Assembly: GCA_029237695.1 (NCBI GenBank)
Contig: CM055279.1
Span: forward strand, 24,183,919-24,247,918
Direction: 5' to 3'
DNA length: 64,000 nt
Origin: Conchocele bisecta
Taxonomy: Eukaryota > Mollusca > Bivalvia > Lucinida > Thyasiridae
Shown: piece by piece, positions 1 through 11,758 of the stretch
How positions within the stretch are numbered: the first letter of the stretch is position 1
Layout of the letters: every line of letters begins with the position of its first letter
Position numbers and translations under genes: made by a program
Notes under the pieces: model-generated
Databases searched by the model: none
Told to the model about the DNA's origin: nothing
The model's input: the letters and a program-made list of their open reading frames with translations, nothing else

Positions 1-229
1 TATCAATAGTCCTATTGCCAATATCCATATACCTTTTTTTGAGCAATGACCTATCCCACCGCTGCCACCATTTGTCACAAATTGACGAGTTCGTTGGATA
101 GGTCGGCAGATGGATCTGATGGCTAAGACTAGTGAACACAGTTGGATTAGGTGTAGCATGTATATTATGGTTAAAACACGTCGTCAAGTAAAATATGATT
201 ACTATTTTACACACAAGTACAAGTGAACC

Positions 230-1010
230 CCTCAACACTTCAACACAAACACATGTCAAATAACCACCCTGCTTATGAGTGTATCATTTCATAACACAAT
301 TCCAAAGTGTCTCATTACCCACATAATGTTACAAGTGTCAACTACCCCACAACTGTTCACAGGTGTCTAATTCCCACACAGGATCATAAGTGTCTAATTT
401 CCCACATAAGTGTCTTAAGTCCCACACCAGTTCATAAGTGTCTAATTCCTCACATAAGTTCATATGTGTCTAATTCCCCACATACATCTCTAATTTTCCC
501 ATATCAATTCATAAGTGTCTAATTCCCAACACAAGTGTACAAATCTCACACAGTTCATACGTGTCTAATTCCCCACGCAAGTGCATAAATCTCACACATT
601 TCATAAGTGTCTAATTCCCCATATAAGTGTCTAAATCCACACACAATTGTATTAAGTTCCACACCAGTTCATAAGTGTCTAATTCCCCACACAAGTGTAT
701 AAATTCCACACAGTTCATAAGTGTCTAATTCCCCACATAAGTGTCTAAGTCCACACACAAGTGTATTAAGTCCCACACCAGTTCATAAGTGTCTAATTCC
801 TCACATAAGTGTCTAAGTCCACACACAAGTGTATTAAGTCCCACACCAGTTCATAAGTGTATAATTCCTCACATAAGTTCATATGTGTCTAATTCCCCAC
901 ATACATCTCTAATTCCCCCATATCAATTCATAAGTGTCTAATTCCCAACACAAGTGCGCAAATCTCACACAGTTCATAAGTGTCTAAATCCACACACAGG
1001 ATCATACGTG
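230..1010. repeat. Minisatellite, CATAAGTGTCTAATTCCCCA type
   Basis: This is a degenerate tandem array. Units contain 'cataagtgtctaattccccac', alternating with 'cacaagtgtataaat' and 'tcccacaccagtt' segments, and higher-order units of roughly 40-110 bp recur. Short open frames across it are by-products of the repeat. No gene is seen. Confidence 0.85.
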
Positions 1011-1094
1011 TTGCATTAGCAACTGCATTAACTTCTCTCTAGATTCCATTGTCAGTGAGTGTGAATATACAGGACGATAGTACTCAATAATACA

Positions 1095-1385
1095 CCCGGC
1101 CACCTCAGGACATGTAATGGTCCACACAGGACAAGTCACGGCCCACACAGGACACGTAATGTGCCACACAGATCAAGTATTGGTTCACCCAGGAAAAGTA
1201 ATGGTCCACACAGGACAAGTAACGGTCCACACAGGACAATGTTCCACACATGTCAAATAGTGTTCCACATAGGACAAGTAATGTTCCACACAGGCCATTC
1301 ACAGTCCACACAGGACACGTAATGGTCCACACAGGCCATTCACAGTCCACACAGGACACGTAATGTTCCACACAGGTAGTGTAAG
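1095..1385. repeat. Minisatellite, about 20-bp unit GGTCCACACAGGACAAGTAA
   Basis: About 14 tandem units of 'ggtccacacaggacaagtaa' or close variants (acacgtaat, gttccacacagg). The open frame on the minus strand is periodic in Cys/Val/Asp and simply follows the repeat. Confidence 0.85.
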
Positions 1386-2400
1386 GTCCCGGCCTCAGAG
1401 TATAGTCCCCCACTCATGAAAACGTAATAATGGAAAGTTCTTACATATTAGCCCAGGAACAAACGGTCTCAACAATGCACATGCAGGCTCGCTTCGTCGC
1501 CTCGCTGCTCTCACATGCCCGTAGCACGGCCACACCCAAAAACCACCTGTACAATACAAAACTATCTTCTAGCAAAAATTATAGAATTACAATGTATGTC
1601 CAAAAAGAAAATATCTTTAAAAAAAAACAATCCTCAGATATTTGTCACTTAGCCACTCTACTAAAGTGTCAATGAATGAACAATTAATTTACTGTGAAGT
1701 CTGGTATAATATTTCACAATCTTAGGCGAATGCCTATTTGAGAATATTAATAACACTTTAGTAAAAATAATCACATTTGAACTTCAGATAAAATTACACA
1801 AAGCCTTTGACCAGTAAAAATACATATTCACAATTCACACAATTCACACACAAACTACATGTCACTAAAACTAATGCACATGTACTTACAGTTGGATAAC
1901 TCAGTCTGCTGTCTCTAATACAAGTATTGTTGTTGCCTAGTCGAGATTCAAATGTCCACTTTCCACAATTACCCCACTTCAACTCATGTACAATGCACAT
2001 GTCCAAACACACAGGTAACCTGCTTGACCACTCAAAAAACCAATACACAGGAATGTCAACATGTATCTCACAGTAGATATTCACTCACTACATACATGTA
2101 CACTACCGTATTTGACCACCTATGTGTCCAGTGTCCAGCAAAACCATATATACCTATATACCCAACAATGAATATTGTGACATGGATAACTTGTCTTTAA
2201 TAGGGTGTCAGTATATATTTGTGACAGATTGCTGTAAAATACTGAGTATAACTTATGGATTTCTTATCTTCAATAGGGTGTCAGTTGTTATTTTATTCGT
2301 AATAAAAGTATGACAGATTGTTATATATATATACTGAGTATAACATAGGGATTTTTATCTCTAATAGGGTGTATCTTCTCATGTCATAAATATATGGTCT
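1386..2400. other. No gene recognised
   Basis: AT-rich sequence with only short, unconserved open frames. A short duplication near 2200-2370 repeats 'aatagggtgtcagt' and 'actgagtataac'. I see no coding signal, RNA gene or mobile-element end. Confidence 0.5.
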
Positions 2401-2404
2401 CGCG

Positions 2405-2585
2405 GTAGTAGTATATAAGAGTCATAATGATTACAAGTTTCGTATGGAAGCCACCACACGTAGTGGGTGGCTTCCATATAAACTTGTATCATTATGACTC
2501 TTATATACTACTCATTACCTATTGCGCGGCAACCTCACCAAACCCGCTGTTTACATAGGTAACCGGGGATTTGGTGAGGTAGGCT
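2405..2585. repeat. Two adjacent hairpins (fold-back element)
   Basis: Positions 2405-2512 form a long near-perfect inverted repeat: 'agtagtatataagagtcata' returns as its reverse complement near 2512, and the turn is 'cccacacgtagtggg'. A second hairpin follows at about 2527-2580, pairing 'cggcaacctcaccaaa' with 'tttggtgaggtaggc'. Confidence 0.75.
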
Positions 2586-2904
2586 CGCTAATACAATGTT
2601 TGCGTAATGCCAGCACAGCTTCAATGTATGATAATGTGCAACACATTTGTGATGATTTATATGGTATTTATTAAAGTCGTTGAATTATTTCATAAGAAAC
2701 TCGGCAAAGCCTCGTTTTTTATTAAATCTGTAAACTCGTCTAATAAATATAATATTAAATCATCACGCATGCCTGCTTTAGCAGAAGGCGCGACTATAGT
2801 CGTCGCTTTTTCCATCTTCGTCGTCGTAGTCGTTGTCCACGTCGTCGTCCAAAATGTTAAACAAAACGTTTGTACAAGCTTGGCCATCATGGTTTAACTT
2901 TAAT

Positions 2905-3190
2905 ATTACTTAACGGATTGCTTCAATATTTGGACACTTGATACATGTAGTCATTCGGAACACACTGATGCCACCATAAACATGGCATTGACCATTTGTA
3001 CCTCCACATTTTTGCGGAAGCCATCTTTTGCATCAAACACTTTGTACAGGTTTCTTCATCATCGTATAACATTAATACTACTTGATGGATATTTGGACAA
3101 TATTTGGACACTTGATACATGTAAGCATTTGGAACACACTCATACCACCATTAACGTGGCCTTGACCTGTTTGACCTTTGCATGTCCATG
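2905..3190. repeat. Diverged copies of the TGACCTT satellite
   Basis: Two diverged units share 'ggatattt', 'ggacacttgatacatgta', 'catggcattgacc' and 'gacctgtttgacctttg'. The same spaced pattern occurs at 22850-23371 and 28094-28360, where the units are about 145-165 bp. No gene is seen. Confidence 0.55.
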
Positions 3191-3446
3191 ATCATGTTAC
3201 GGTCAAATGCCTCGGCAGAGGCAACACCGCTTCCATTTCGGAATTCTTGTTCTCAAAACGTTTGTCTAGTTAACTCAAACATATAGAAACCATTCAACAT
3301 GAAAACTATATCAAAGTTAAACCACAGGTGTATGTATATATATATATATATATAGTGACATTAGCAAACTCGTCAAGTTTCCTTTCTAACGTCAATAAGA
3401 TATACACATGACTGAATATTTTCTCTGGTACGGCATTCATCCATAG

Positions 3447-3696
3447 GCTACGACGAGAGAACGAAACCAATGATGCGGAACGCCTTTTCGGCCGCCGTGA
3501 TGCGGTTCGGTCATAGCATGGTACGTCAGAAACTGGTAACCCATAATGGCGTATCAGAGACGGGGAACCACAACATGAAAGATCTCTTCAACAACCCAGA
3601 CTTGATATACACACGGGGAGTGAATGAAGTCACACGCGGCCTCACACGGTCTCGGTCGGAGAGGGTGGACAGGTTCATGACGGACCAACTTACAAG
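3447..3696 (+). CDS. Heme peroxidase exon with proximal histidine
   Basis: Follows the acceptor 'ttcatccatag' and ends at the donor 'acaag|gtatgtgt'. The first codon is split (phase 1) and the exon ends in phase 2. It encodes [13 protein letters not shown], then [11 protein letters not shown], where the His is the expected proximal heme ligand, and later the helix [16 protein letters not shown]. Confidence 0.88.
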
Positions 3697-6600
3697 GTAT
3701 GTGTATTTCATAGCAACTGGTAGAATAATATTCAGATATTAATGCATGTACCTGTATTGTATATGGTACGTTTTAGGTAAAATGGTGAATAATGTGTTTT
3801 AAGTGGCCAGTGCAAGTAGCTAAAAACTGAGATTCATGCACCGTTTTCCTCAAAGCTTCTCGCGGACGCACATATATACAGTGGGGTCAGCGTGTAAGTG
3901 CACACACGAACGAATAGGACAGGTTGGAATCAACCTGTCGTGTTCGTTCGTGTGTGCACTTGCACGCTGACCCCACTGTACATGCATATAATTTATGGTA
4001 GTCGTATTCAACGATTTACAGATACAGTACAACACACAAAAATGTAATAAGTCCTCAAAACCTGATACCGTGAAAACCTCCATTTATTTCTATAGGTGTC
4101 ATTTATCTCCCGTGATAATGTACAACCACGAACCTAATATTATCCATACCTGAATATCTCTACACCATCAAGTATGGGGAAGTTAAAGTTTTGTGTATAT
4201 TGAATAATTTATCCTGTCTTTGTTTTTCTGACTTTAGACATCTATTTGAGACTCAACCGGGGTTTGGTGGCGACTTGGCTGCCATCAACATACAGAGAGG
4301 CCGTGACCATGGTATACCAAACTATCAAGTTTGGAGACGATATTGTAAACTCAAGGGGAAGTACTCACATGATGGGCGGACAAAAAAAGCTCTGAAAAGA
4401 ATGTATAGGTATGAAATATGACGCAGAAAAGTGAGAAAAAAATGATGCAAAGTATATTGAATGATGGGATTTCCACACTCTAACCTAAACGTCAATGAGT
4501 CTGTTAACCAATTGTTTGCTTATGATCCACTACTTTGTTCAATTATAAACCTGAAAATGAATATTTTTTATTATTTCTCACCAAATGTATATTAGCGTTA
4601 CCACTTATGTGAGTGCTAACAACGTGTACACTTTCATTGATAAATAAGAATATGTTGGTGGGAGCGCGGTGGCGAGGCGGGGAGTAAATTTTGAAAATGA
4701 AAATATATACAATCCGAGATTCGATATTCTGCGTGAAGTTATGCCAGCTAATTATTACAACAGCATGATGAGGATATGTATGCGATGTCACTAATTACTT
4801 TGTGTTCATCAGAAGTGAAGTCAATTCGTGATTGATTGTCAATCATTTGTGGAACTATTAATTGTGACAATCGACTAAAGTCCACAATTAAGTGTTGCGA
4901 GTCATTCTACGCTATGGGTGGATACACTAGCCTGACTGTAATAGAGATCAGCTCCAAAAGTACATCCCTTGGCGTGGTGTTGTAATAATGTTCCGACAAT
5001 GATCAGTCATACACTACCGCCTGCGCTTATATGAGTCGTGCCCTACATATACGATATTAGTCAGAGTACGTACATACTTTATTTCTCATCAGAAGTATAT
5101 GTAGTCACCACCATTTGAACCGTCTCGCCGAGACGGTTCAAATGAGTGGTCACAACATATACTTTGGTTCAGAAATAAGGAAAATAGATAGAGAATAGTA
5201 GGTTAGTGCCGTGAATGGGAAAAAATATCTGGCAAGGCTCAGGAAACGGGATGGGCGAGGCTTTGCCGAGCACATCCCGTTTCTGTGCCGCGCCAGATAT
5301 TTTTTCCCATTTACGGCACTAACCTACTATTCTATTTATCCCGTCAACACCTACAAATGGCTGTGAAATGCAAAAATGGTATTGATTGGATATCAAAAAT
5401 GTTTCACGGCACCGTGTTTCACGGCACATACGCACTGTGTTGACGAGATAAATACTTGTATGCGTACGTACATACGTTAGTAATACATTTATTTTTCAAT
5501 AACTTATGAACCGCTTCCCCAATTGGATAATATTTGGCCACAATGTGTGTCTAGGGATGGTGTTTTGTTTTGCATACGACCCACGTCCGCTTGCACAAGG
5601 TCGAGGTCACTGATGACTTGTGTTCACCTTGTTTGTAAGGCTGTGTGTAAGGCAAATGCGTTAAAAATAATAATATTATTATTATTAACAAAGCTGCCAG
5701 CGAGGCGATTAGCTTGAAGTTCGTAAGAACGATGCCCTTTTTATTATTATTATTATTATTATTCAGATCTCCTAACGACATGGATTTGTTTCCTGCGGGA
5801 GTGTCAGAGAAGTCGGTCAAAGGTGGAAATCTCGGCCCCACATTTGCATGTCTAATGGGAGAACAGTTCAAATCACTGAAAGAAGGCGACAGGTTCTTCT
5901 ATGAAAACGATGGACCTCAGGCTTTCACAGCAGGTAAATATACATACGGTACAGGTTACTCGTACAGTAAATACCATATTAAACTATCACAAATGTTAGA
6001 TGATAGTTATACAGTAGCATACATGGAACCTGTACTTGTCACCTAGCATGATTTATATAGATGTCTCATGTACATATTTATTACACGTAATCTAATGTAT
6101 TACAATTTTAAATCCACGGTGGTATTACACATCCAAAGTACATTTTGCGAAATACACCAAGGTCTATTCGAGTTATGGCTTGAAGCAACATTTAAAAACG
6201 TATTAATTGTATTAAGCTAAATACAGAACAGCTAAGCGTGATCGATGATCAGCACAAAGTAATATAATTATGTTAGTTATTGCATGAGTGTGGTTACCAT
6301 ACTCACATATATATGTAACTCCTTACTATATATATGTTCGTGGTAAATGTATTACATAAAACCAATATAGTATTTTGACGACGATCGTATCGTGTCGTGT
6401 ACATGGGATACCACAACGTCATACCATGTTAATTGTTTACAACACACAGTCAAAGGGAATGAAACATTATAGGGGGCAAGATTTACAAGTATACAGTTTA
6501 ATGGACATAAATATGCAATACATAGAGAATAGTAGGTTAGTGCCGTGAATTTGAAAAAATATCCGGCAAGGCTCAGGAATTTCTTTATTTCTCATCAGAA

Positions 6601-8948
6601 GTATATGTTGTGACCACTCATTTGAACCGTCTCGCCGAGACGGTTCAAATGAGTGGTCACAACATATACTTTGGTTCAGAAATAAGGAAAATAGATAGAG
6701 AATAGTAGGTTAGTGCCGTGAATGGGAAAAAATATCTGGCAAGGCTCAGGAAACGGGATGGGCGAGGCTCTGCCGAGCACATCCCGTTTCCGTGCCGCGC
6801 CAGATATTTTTTCCAATTCACGGCACTAACCTACTATTATGTTTATCCCGTCAACACCTACAAATGGCTGTAAAATGCAAAAATAGTATTGACTGGATAT
6901 CAAACATGTTTCACGGCAGCGTGTTTCACGGCACATACGCACTGTGTTGACTAGATAAAATATGATATCGGGTACTATGGTCTCAGTCTAGTCTATGCTA
7001 ATTCAGAGGGTATGTATTTAACAGTAGGCCTACTATACACTATTAACAAGATTTCAGACTGTTATTGCTTCACTAAATTAGTGGAAACTAAGATATTGTA
7101 TCAATTATAATTTCAAACAAGCAATACCAGAAAGACCCAGATGCTGCACATTCGCATTGCTAAATATCAGAGGCACAAACTGTACATAATCAGCAATTCT
7201 GGAATCAATTTGTTAAATTAAAACAATCCGACTTGTCAAAATCAATTCATGAAATCACGATAAAACGATCGATAATCTACTATACATGACAACAGACCTA
7301 TTTAATACAATGCAAGAAACTCCCCAATTAAATTAAAACTAACCAATTCCCTCAGCACACCCCACTTACATCAAAACAATCGAATACCGTTTCCTTGAAG
7401 AAAACAAGTTGATCAAACAATGGTCATTGTTTACTCTACCATAGTAATTGCCAGATATGACGTCATCAGGCCTCCAAGGGGAGATAAGTCATCGGAAATT
7501 TGGGTATGATCGGTCACGTAGAACTTGAGTTATTGCGTAAAATCAATAGGCTTCTTTGTATTGCCATGATAAACATGTATACCGGTGTTTCGATCGGTGA
7601 AGTAGAACTTGAGTTATTGCGTGGACAAGGATACAGAGTGCGAAAATTAAAAATGGCCGCCAACGGGGAGATAAGTCATCGGAATTTTTTCAAACCAACA
7701 GGCTTCTTCGTCTTGCCGTGATAAACATGTATGCCGAATTTGGTTACGAGCGGTGAAGTAGAACTTGAGTTATTGCGTGGACAAGGATACAAGGTGAGAT
7801 AAGTCATCAATATGAACATCAATAGGCTTCTTCGGCTTGCCGTGATAAACATGTATTCCAAAAATGGTTACAATCCGTCAAGTAGCACTCTAATTATTGC
7901 ATGGACAAGCTGTGCCCGCCCGCCCGCCGCCCGAAATTACAAGATGAATACATAATACGTCCCGTTTTTTCAAACAGGCGTATAAAAACGAAAACGTATA
8001 ACGACAGCATATCGTGGATCGTATTAAATTACACTCTATACATATACAATAACATTATTATTATTATTATTAAAATTATTCATTTTATTTAATGTAGCGT
8101 CTCACAGTATGCTCACATTTCATGCACATGTAAGTTGGTCTGAGTATTCGATAGACAAAACAATAAAGAAATAGCAGGAAACAAAAGTATATTATAATGG
8201 CGACACAAACTTCCTCCTGCTTATTAACTCCCTTGTCCATATAGTGCATTAGGATAAATAGGCAAGGGAGCTAATCAGCAGGAGGGGGTTTGTGTTGTAT
8301 CAATCATAACAATGCATCGACTATAGCAACTGTGTACTATGCATGAGTAAATACGTCCTTATCCATATGTGGTTGTGGCTGGAGAAATGGGGTTTATGGA
8401 TTTTGCGAGCAGTGTAGATCCAGATCAGCCTGTATATCCGTACAGTCTGAACAGGATGTACACTGTTCGCCATTCCGTAAGTGAAACACCCGTCAACTTT
8501 CTAACAGGCAGTGTAGATGCTATCGGGCTGCATGAGAGTGCTACATGTATGTGATCAAGATATACACTGGTCAAAAGTCCATAATCCCCATTTATCCAGT
8601 GGCAGCCATACTGCCCTCCCAAGTCAAACTGCAGTATCTGTTAAACTGCAGAATCTGCACTATGATGCTATGCTGACCCTGTGCAATCATCCCAAGTCAA
8701 ACGGCAGTATCTGTTAAACTGCAATATCTGCTCTATGATGCTATGCTGACCCTGTACAATACGGCAGTTTGACTTGGGAGGGCAGCATATACAATATATT
8801 CTCCAATTGCGGATTAAATATACTTTTTGTTTCTTTTCTTTTCAGAGCAACTGAAACAGATCAGAAGAATTACGATGTCTAAAATTATCTGTAGAATTAC
8901 TGACATCAACAAAATGCAGAGAAACGCCTTCAAAGACGTGATTCCAGG
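3447..8948 (+). CDS. Animal heme peroxidase, partial, four exons
   Basis: A peroxidasin/chorion-peroxidase-like gene of the animal heme peroxidase family, which oxidises substrates with H2O2 and is usually secreted or extracellular. Exons are 3447-3696, 4238-4408, 5767-5933 and 8846-8948; all have AG acceptors and GT donors, with matching phases (2, 2, 1). The joined product, about 230 residues, reads as one continuous family segment: the RFGHS motif (proximal heme histidine), [52 protein letters not shown] and EQLKQIR. The N-terminal half (distal-histidine region) should lie upstream of 3447 but is not seen in 1-3446. The last exon after 8948 was not found. Introns carry two palindromic elements. 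No frameshift or stop is seen in the exons, so the gene may be functional. Confidence 0.9.
3879..3978. repeat. Long hairpin in a peroxidase intron
   Basis: The arm 'cagtggggtcagcgtgtaag' at 3879 returns as its reverse complement ending at 3978, with the inner stem 'gcacacacgaacgaa'. The centre is 'ggttggaatcaacc'. The arms are close to 47 bp with few mismatches. Confidence 0.8.
4238..4408 (+). CDS. Heme peroxidase exon with [11 protein letters not shown] signature
   Basis: Acceptor 'tctgactttag', donor 'tatag|gtatgaa', phase 2 at both ends (171 bp). It contains the most diagnostic family motif, [18 protein letters not shown], followed by VWRRYCKL. It joins in frame with the exons on both sides. 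Confidence 0.92.
5079..5456. mobile_element. Fold-back element family A, copy 1
   Basis: A compound palindromic MITE-like element made of three consecutive palindromes: (i) 'accgtctcgccgagacggt' flanked by 'tatatg' arms; (ii) 'gtgccgtgaatgggaaaaaa' pairing with 'ttttttcccatttacggcac' around 'ctttgccgagcacatcccg'; (iii) 'tatttatcccgtcaacacc' pairing with 'gtgttgacgagataaata'. There is no coding capacity. It lies in a peroxidase intron. Confidence 0.82.
5767..5933 (+). CDS. Heme peroxidase exon [14 protein letters not shown]
   Basis: The acceptor is an ATT-repeat tract ending 'attcag', and the donor is 'gcag|gtaaata'. The exon enters in phase 2 and leaves in phase 1. It encodes the [12 protein letters not shown] and [13 protein letters not shown] blocks and GDRFFYEN. 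The (ATT)n microsatellite at about 5733-5763 lies directly against the acceptor in place of a normal polypyrimidine tract. Confidence 0.9.
6050..6520. other. Intron sequence, nothing recognised
   Basis: AT-rich peroxidase intron with no recognisable feature. The stretch 6960-7480 between family A copy 2 and the 7.5-kb repeats is likewise featureless. Confidence 0.5.
6521..6958. mobile_element. Fold-back element family A, copy 2
   Basis: Same three-palindrome structure as the copy at 5079-5456, plus an extra partial left block ('gtgccgtgaatttgaaaaaa'). The central palindrome at 6601-6669 has perfect 34-bp arms with a 1-nt spacer. It lies in the peroxidase intron before the last visible exon. 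Confidence 0.85.
7483..7910. repeat. Three tandem copies of a dispersed repeat
   Basis: About three units, each carrying 'gagataagtcatc', 'aataggcttctt', 'gccgtgataaacatgtat' and 'agtagaacttgagttattgc'. Unit length varies from about 115 to 180 bp. Short frames here are repeat by-products. Confidence 0.75.
8203..8296. repeat. Hairpin with 93-bp span
   Basis: Inverted arms 'acacaaacttcctcctgctt' and 'agcaggagggggtttgtgt', with an inner stem 'ctcccttg/caagggag'. It probably belongs to a small fold-back element in the peroxidase intron. Confidence 0.7.
8598..8788. repeat. Tandem duplication inside inverted flanks
   Basis: Two units of about 78-80 bp ('cccaagtcaaactgcagtat', 'ctgttaaactgca', 'atgatgctatgctgaccctg') are enclosed by inverted ends 'ctgccctcccaagtcaaact' and 'agtttgacttgggagggcag'. 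Looks like a small fold-back element with a duplicated core. Confidence 0.7.
8846..8948 (+). CDS. Heme peroxidase exon EQLKQIRR
   Basis: A strong polypyrimidine tract with acceptor 'tttcttttcttttcag', and donor 'ccagg|gtaagtgc'. It encodes [17 protein letters not shown], then [10 protein letters not shown], the usual C-terminal block. It enters in phase 1 and leaves in phase 2. The preceding intron is about 2.9 kb and holds repeats. Confidence 0.85.
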
Positions 8949-9950
8949 GTAAGTGCACCATCTAGGCTCTAACTAAGCAGATCAGTCGCCACAAATGATT
9001 TAAGCCCCATTTTCCAGCCACATATGTCATGTATATGGCTATATGCAGTCAGCAGTTTTACAATTAGCGCACATGCATTACGTCCCTTTAATCCGCCGGT
9101 GGGCCAAATTAAAATATACCCTCGTTGCGCTCTTGTTCTATATTATAAAACATAATTTAAATCTGTCATTATTTTTACTTGCCGTCAGCGGTAAAAGAAC
9201 GCTTTTAAAATAAATTGTGCCTGAGTTTTATCATATATAACTAATTTCATTCGCGTGCATTACGCAAATATACGGTCAGGCCTCGGCTTAACTTGTCCTA
9301 AAGATTAGTGAGTATACGTGGAGAATTTGCATACTAGCATTATTTCATAACGCCATATTCATACCTGCAGCCACATTGGACCTTTGTAATGCAATCAGTG
9401 CATACTACATGCATATTACATCATGTACTATCATCTGCCGTCTTCATAGCGACAGCCGCGTCATCGTTATTTCGGGAAATTTGTAACGAGCGCGCTTGTG
9501 ATCAATGTGGCCCTGGTTCGATCCATGGCCGGGGCAATACGTGAGCTGGCATGGTGGTCGCCAGATCGGACACGTGGATTACATGTACCATCGGGTACAC
9601 TGATTTCATTCCACATTAAGAATCGCCATCACGCCTCAGTGTATTCAAATGAAAACACGTGTGTACATGCTGTTTTTTTCTAATAGTTGTACAAACAAAC
9701 TTTGTACAAATAAAGTTTAAAATACTGAGTAACGACTGCAGGTTTGAGGCTGGCGTCACCGACAACAGCTATTATATGATTATCAGATGTATCTGCGCTT
9801 CATCGCATGAAGCTTTCACAAGCTATAGACATGAAGGTAAATCTAAAGAGAAGATACGTTTCTCTCATTTTTTTTGCAAAAATATTATTGTTTTTGTATC
9901 AAACTATATTTCAAATAATTAAATAGTTATGCGATGTAAATGATGAAAGT
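8949..9950. other. No gene recognised
   Basis: The terminal peroxidase exon was expected here but not found. The sequence is AT-rich and holds only short open frames. Confidence 0.45.
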
Positions 9951-9951
9951 C

Positions 9952-10318
9952 ATAATTCCAGCACAAAAATATTTACACAATTCCCTAACATTTGATTGGC
10001 CCGTAGCAAGTCTCTGTCCAAAATTTATATCCCAGTAAACTCCCACGCCGAACTACTTTCTACAGGTGTGCTGTCAGTGCTTTCAATGTAAACAAATGGC
10101 TGCCGTCTGTCAAAATAACATATTTTCTTGATGAATTTCTTTCAAATGCTGGAATTATAAGGAATGAATGGCCTTTTTGTGGAATTTTTCGGGGATATAA
10201 ACTTGGAAAAGTCGCGGGAATACTGGACGAGGCCTTCCGGCCTTCGTTCAGTATTCCCGCGACTTTTCCAAGTTTATACCCTGATAAATTCCACAAAAAA
10301 GGCCATTCATTCCTATAA
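9952..10318. mobile_element. Fold-back element family B, copy 1
   Basis: Starts 'ataattccagcacaaaaata' and contains 'gcaagtctctgtcca' and 'cagtaaactcc'. It ends in a long hairpin whose arms are 'ggaatgaatggcctttttgt' and its complement, around 'gaggccttccggccttcg'. Non-coding; five copies lie in this window. Confidence 0.82.
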
Positions 10319-10489
10319 TATTTTCTCATCGATGGAAATAAACAACTTCAGGTAAAATATCAGTAATTTCAGTATCCATATTCACCTGCCACAACTAACG
10401 AACGCTGTAGATGTCAGTACATATTTATTACAGTATACAGCTTGGTTGTGTATGTAATAAATAGAATATTCATATGTTTGCAACACATA

Positions 10490-10597
10490 GGACATAATTA
10501 TATGTTCAGCTCATGATGTGAAATGTCCATATTTCACGCATGCAACGGCACCCGTTAACTATGGACATTTTACACCATACGATGAACATATAAGTCA
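10490..10597. repeat. Imperfect hairpin
   Basis: 'acataattatatgttcagct' and 'gatgaacatataagtcat' form imperfect arms, with inner stem 'aaatgtccata/tatggacattt'. Confidence 0.55.
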
Positions 10598-10779
10598 TAT
10601 TTGTTGCGATAAACAATGAATATCCTCAATGTACTACATTTTAACCAGTTGGTACTGCAGTTACAACACGTTTTATATTACACTTATGTCTATATGGCAG
10701 CCATTTTGGACTCAATTTTTAATTTTATGAACATGACCGTGATTCAAGATGGCGACCGTAAATTTTGTTTGCATCTCTG

Positions 10780-11022
10780 GAGCCCGTTTCACTAAACTTC
10801 GTAAGACTAAGTAGTTCATAAGTGCAAAATGTAATTGTAGAATAACATTTACATTGAGATCCAATGGTGGAAAATCTCTAGTATATGCGTTAATGTGCAA
10901 TGAAGTGTGCATATCGGTGAAACATGGTAACATTAGTTTAATCCTGTTAATGTGATAAGTAAATTAATAACAATCTTCGTACGAACATTTTATCGCATGA
11001 AGTTTGGTGAAACGGGACCCAG
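10780..11022. mobile_element. TIR element family E, copy 1
   Basis: Inverted ends 'gcccgtttcactaaacttcg' and 'gaagtttggtgaaacggg' enclose about 240 bp, with subterminal 'actaagtagttcataagtgc'. Copies recur at 41325-41535 and 56512-56755. MITE-like and non-coding. Confidence 0.7.
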
Positions 11023-11757
11023 ATGGACACTGGACATACTTAAGACTACAGCATACATTGTCCACCACGCCTCGTAAATGACTTTAAAGTGTCACAGTTA
11101 CAGTGATGACACGGGCGAAATATCACCATTAGGAAGACATGAACCCTTCCACACGCTAAGTATTTATGGCTTTCACATGTTCATTTCGGTTGACGAGTCA
11201 CATATATTATGCGCCATTGAAAACGAGCACCTGCCATGCTTCTTTAGATTTTCATATCGTGTGAATAGAGAACTGGGTGGTATGTCATTTATGACCAGTC
11301 TAGTCCCTGAAGTTCTAGAAGACTCATTCAACCTGAGCTGTGTTTGTGTTATAAATAAGAACTTCACTGACAGCATGGTGAACATTGTGGACCCTGACCA
11401 GACTGTGCGGATGTGTAGGTTGATCTGTAGCAGATTTCACCAACATTGCAAAGTATGCTTATCTAGCAAAGTATACTTTGAGGGAGAAATTTTCAATTTA
11501 AGGATACATTTATTAATTTATATTAGGCATTGTCCGACCAGGACAGACTTAATTTGACGCCGCCTTGTTACAGAAAGCAATATCAGCGGCAAATGTAAAA
11601 TAACCTGGATAACATTATAAATAATTAAAATAGTGTCTATATTGTGTTTAAATTACATGTATGAGCATGGCATGAGAAATTCATTATAGTACATAATACA
11701 ACAAAAACAATACATTCAGTATGTTTGGCCACGATAGGAGGAAAATGGTTTATGGGA
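11023..11757. other. Repeat-derived open frame, no credible gene
   Basis: A 159-codon frame at 11078-11557 includes VDPDQTVRMCRLI, a peptide pattern that also appears in degenerate form near 8415 and 12365, so it is probably a translated dispersed repeat. 'caacattgcaaagtatgctt' at 11442 is an end fragment of family C (full copies at 47256 and 58105). Confidence 0.55.
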
Positions 11758-11758
11758 C

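Noticed and set aside
1105..1413. Cys-rich minus-strand protein
   Set aside because: Periodic translation of a 20-bp minisatellite.
11078..11557. 159-codon plus-strand frame
   Set aside because: Contains DPDQTVRMCRLI, a peptide pattern of a dispersed repeat seen elsewhere here, plus a family C fragment; no splice or domain support.
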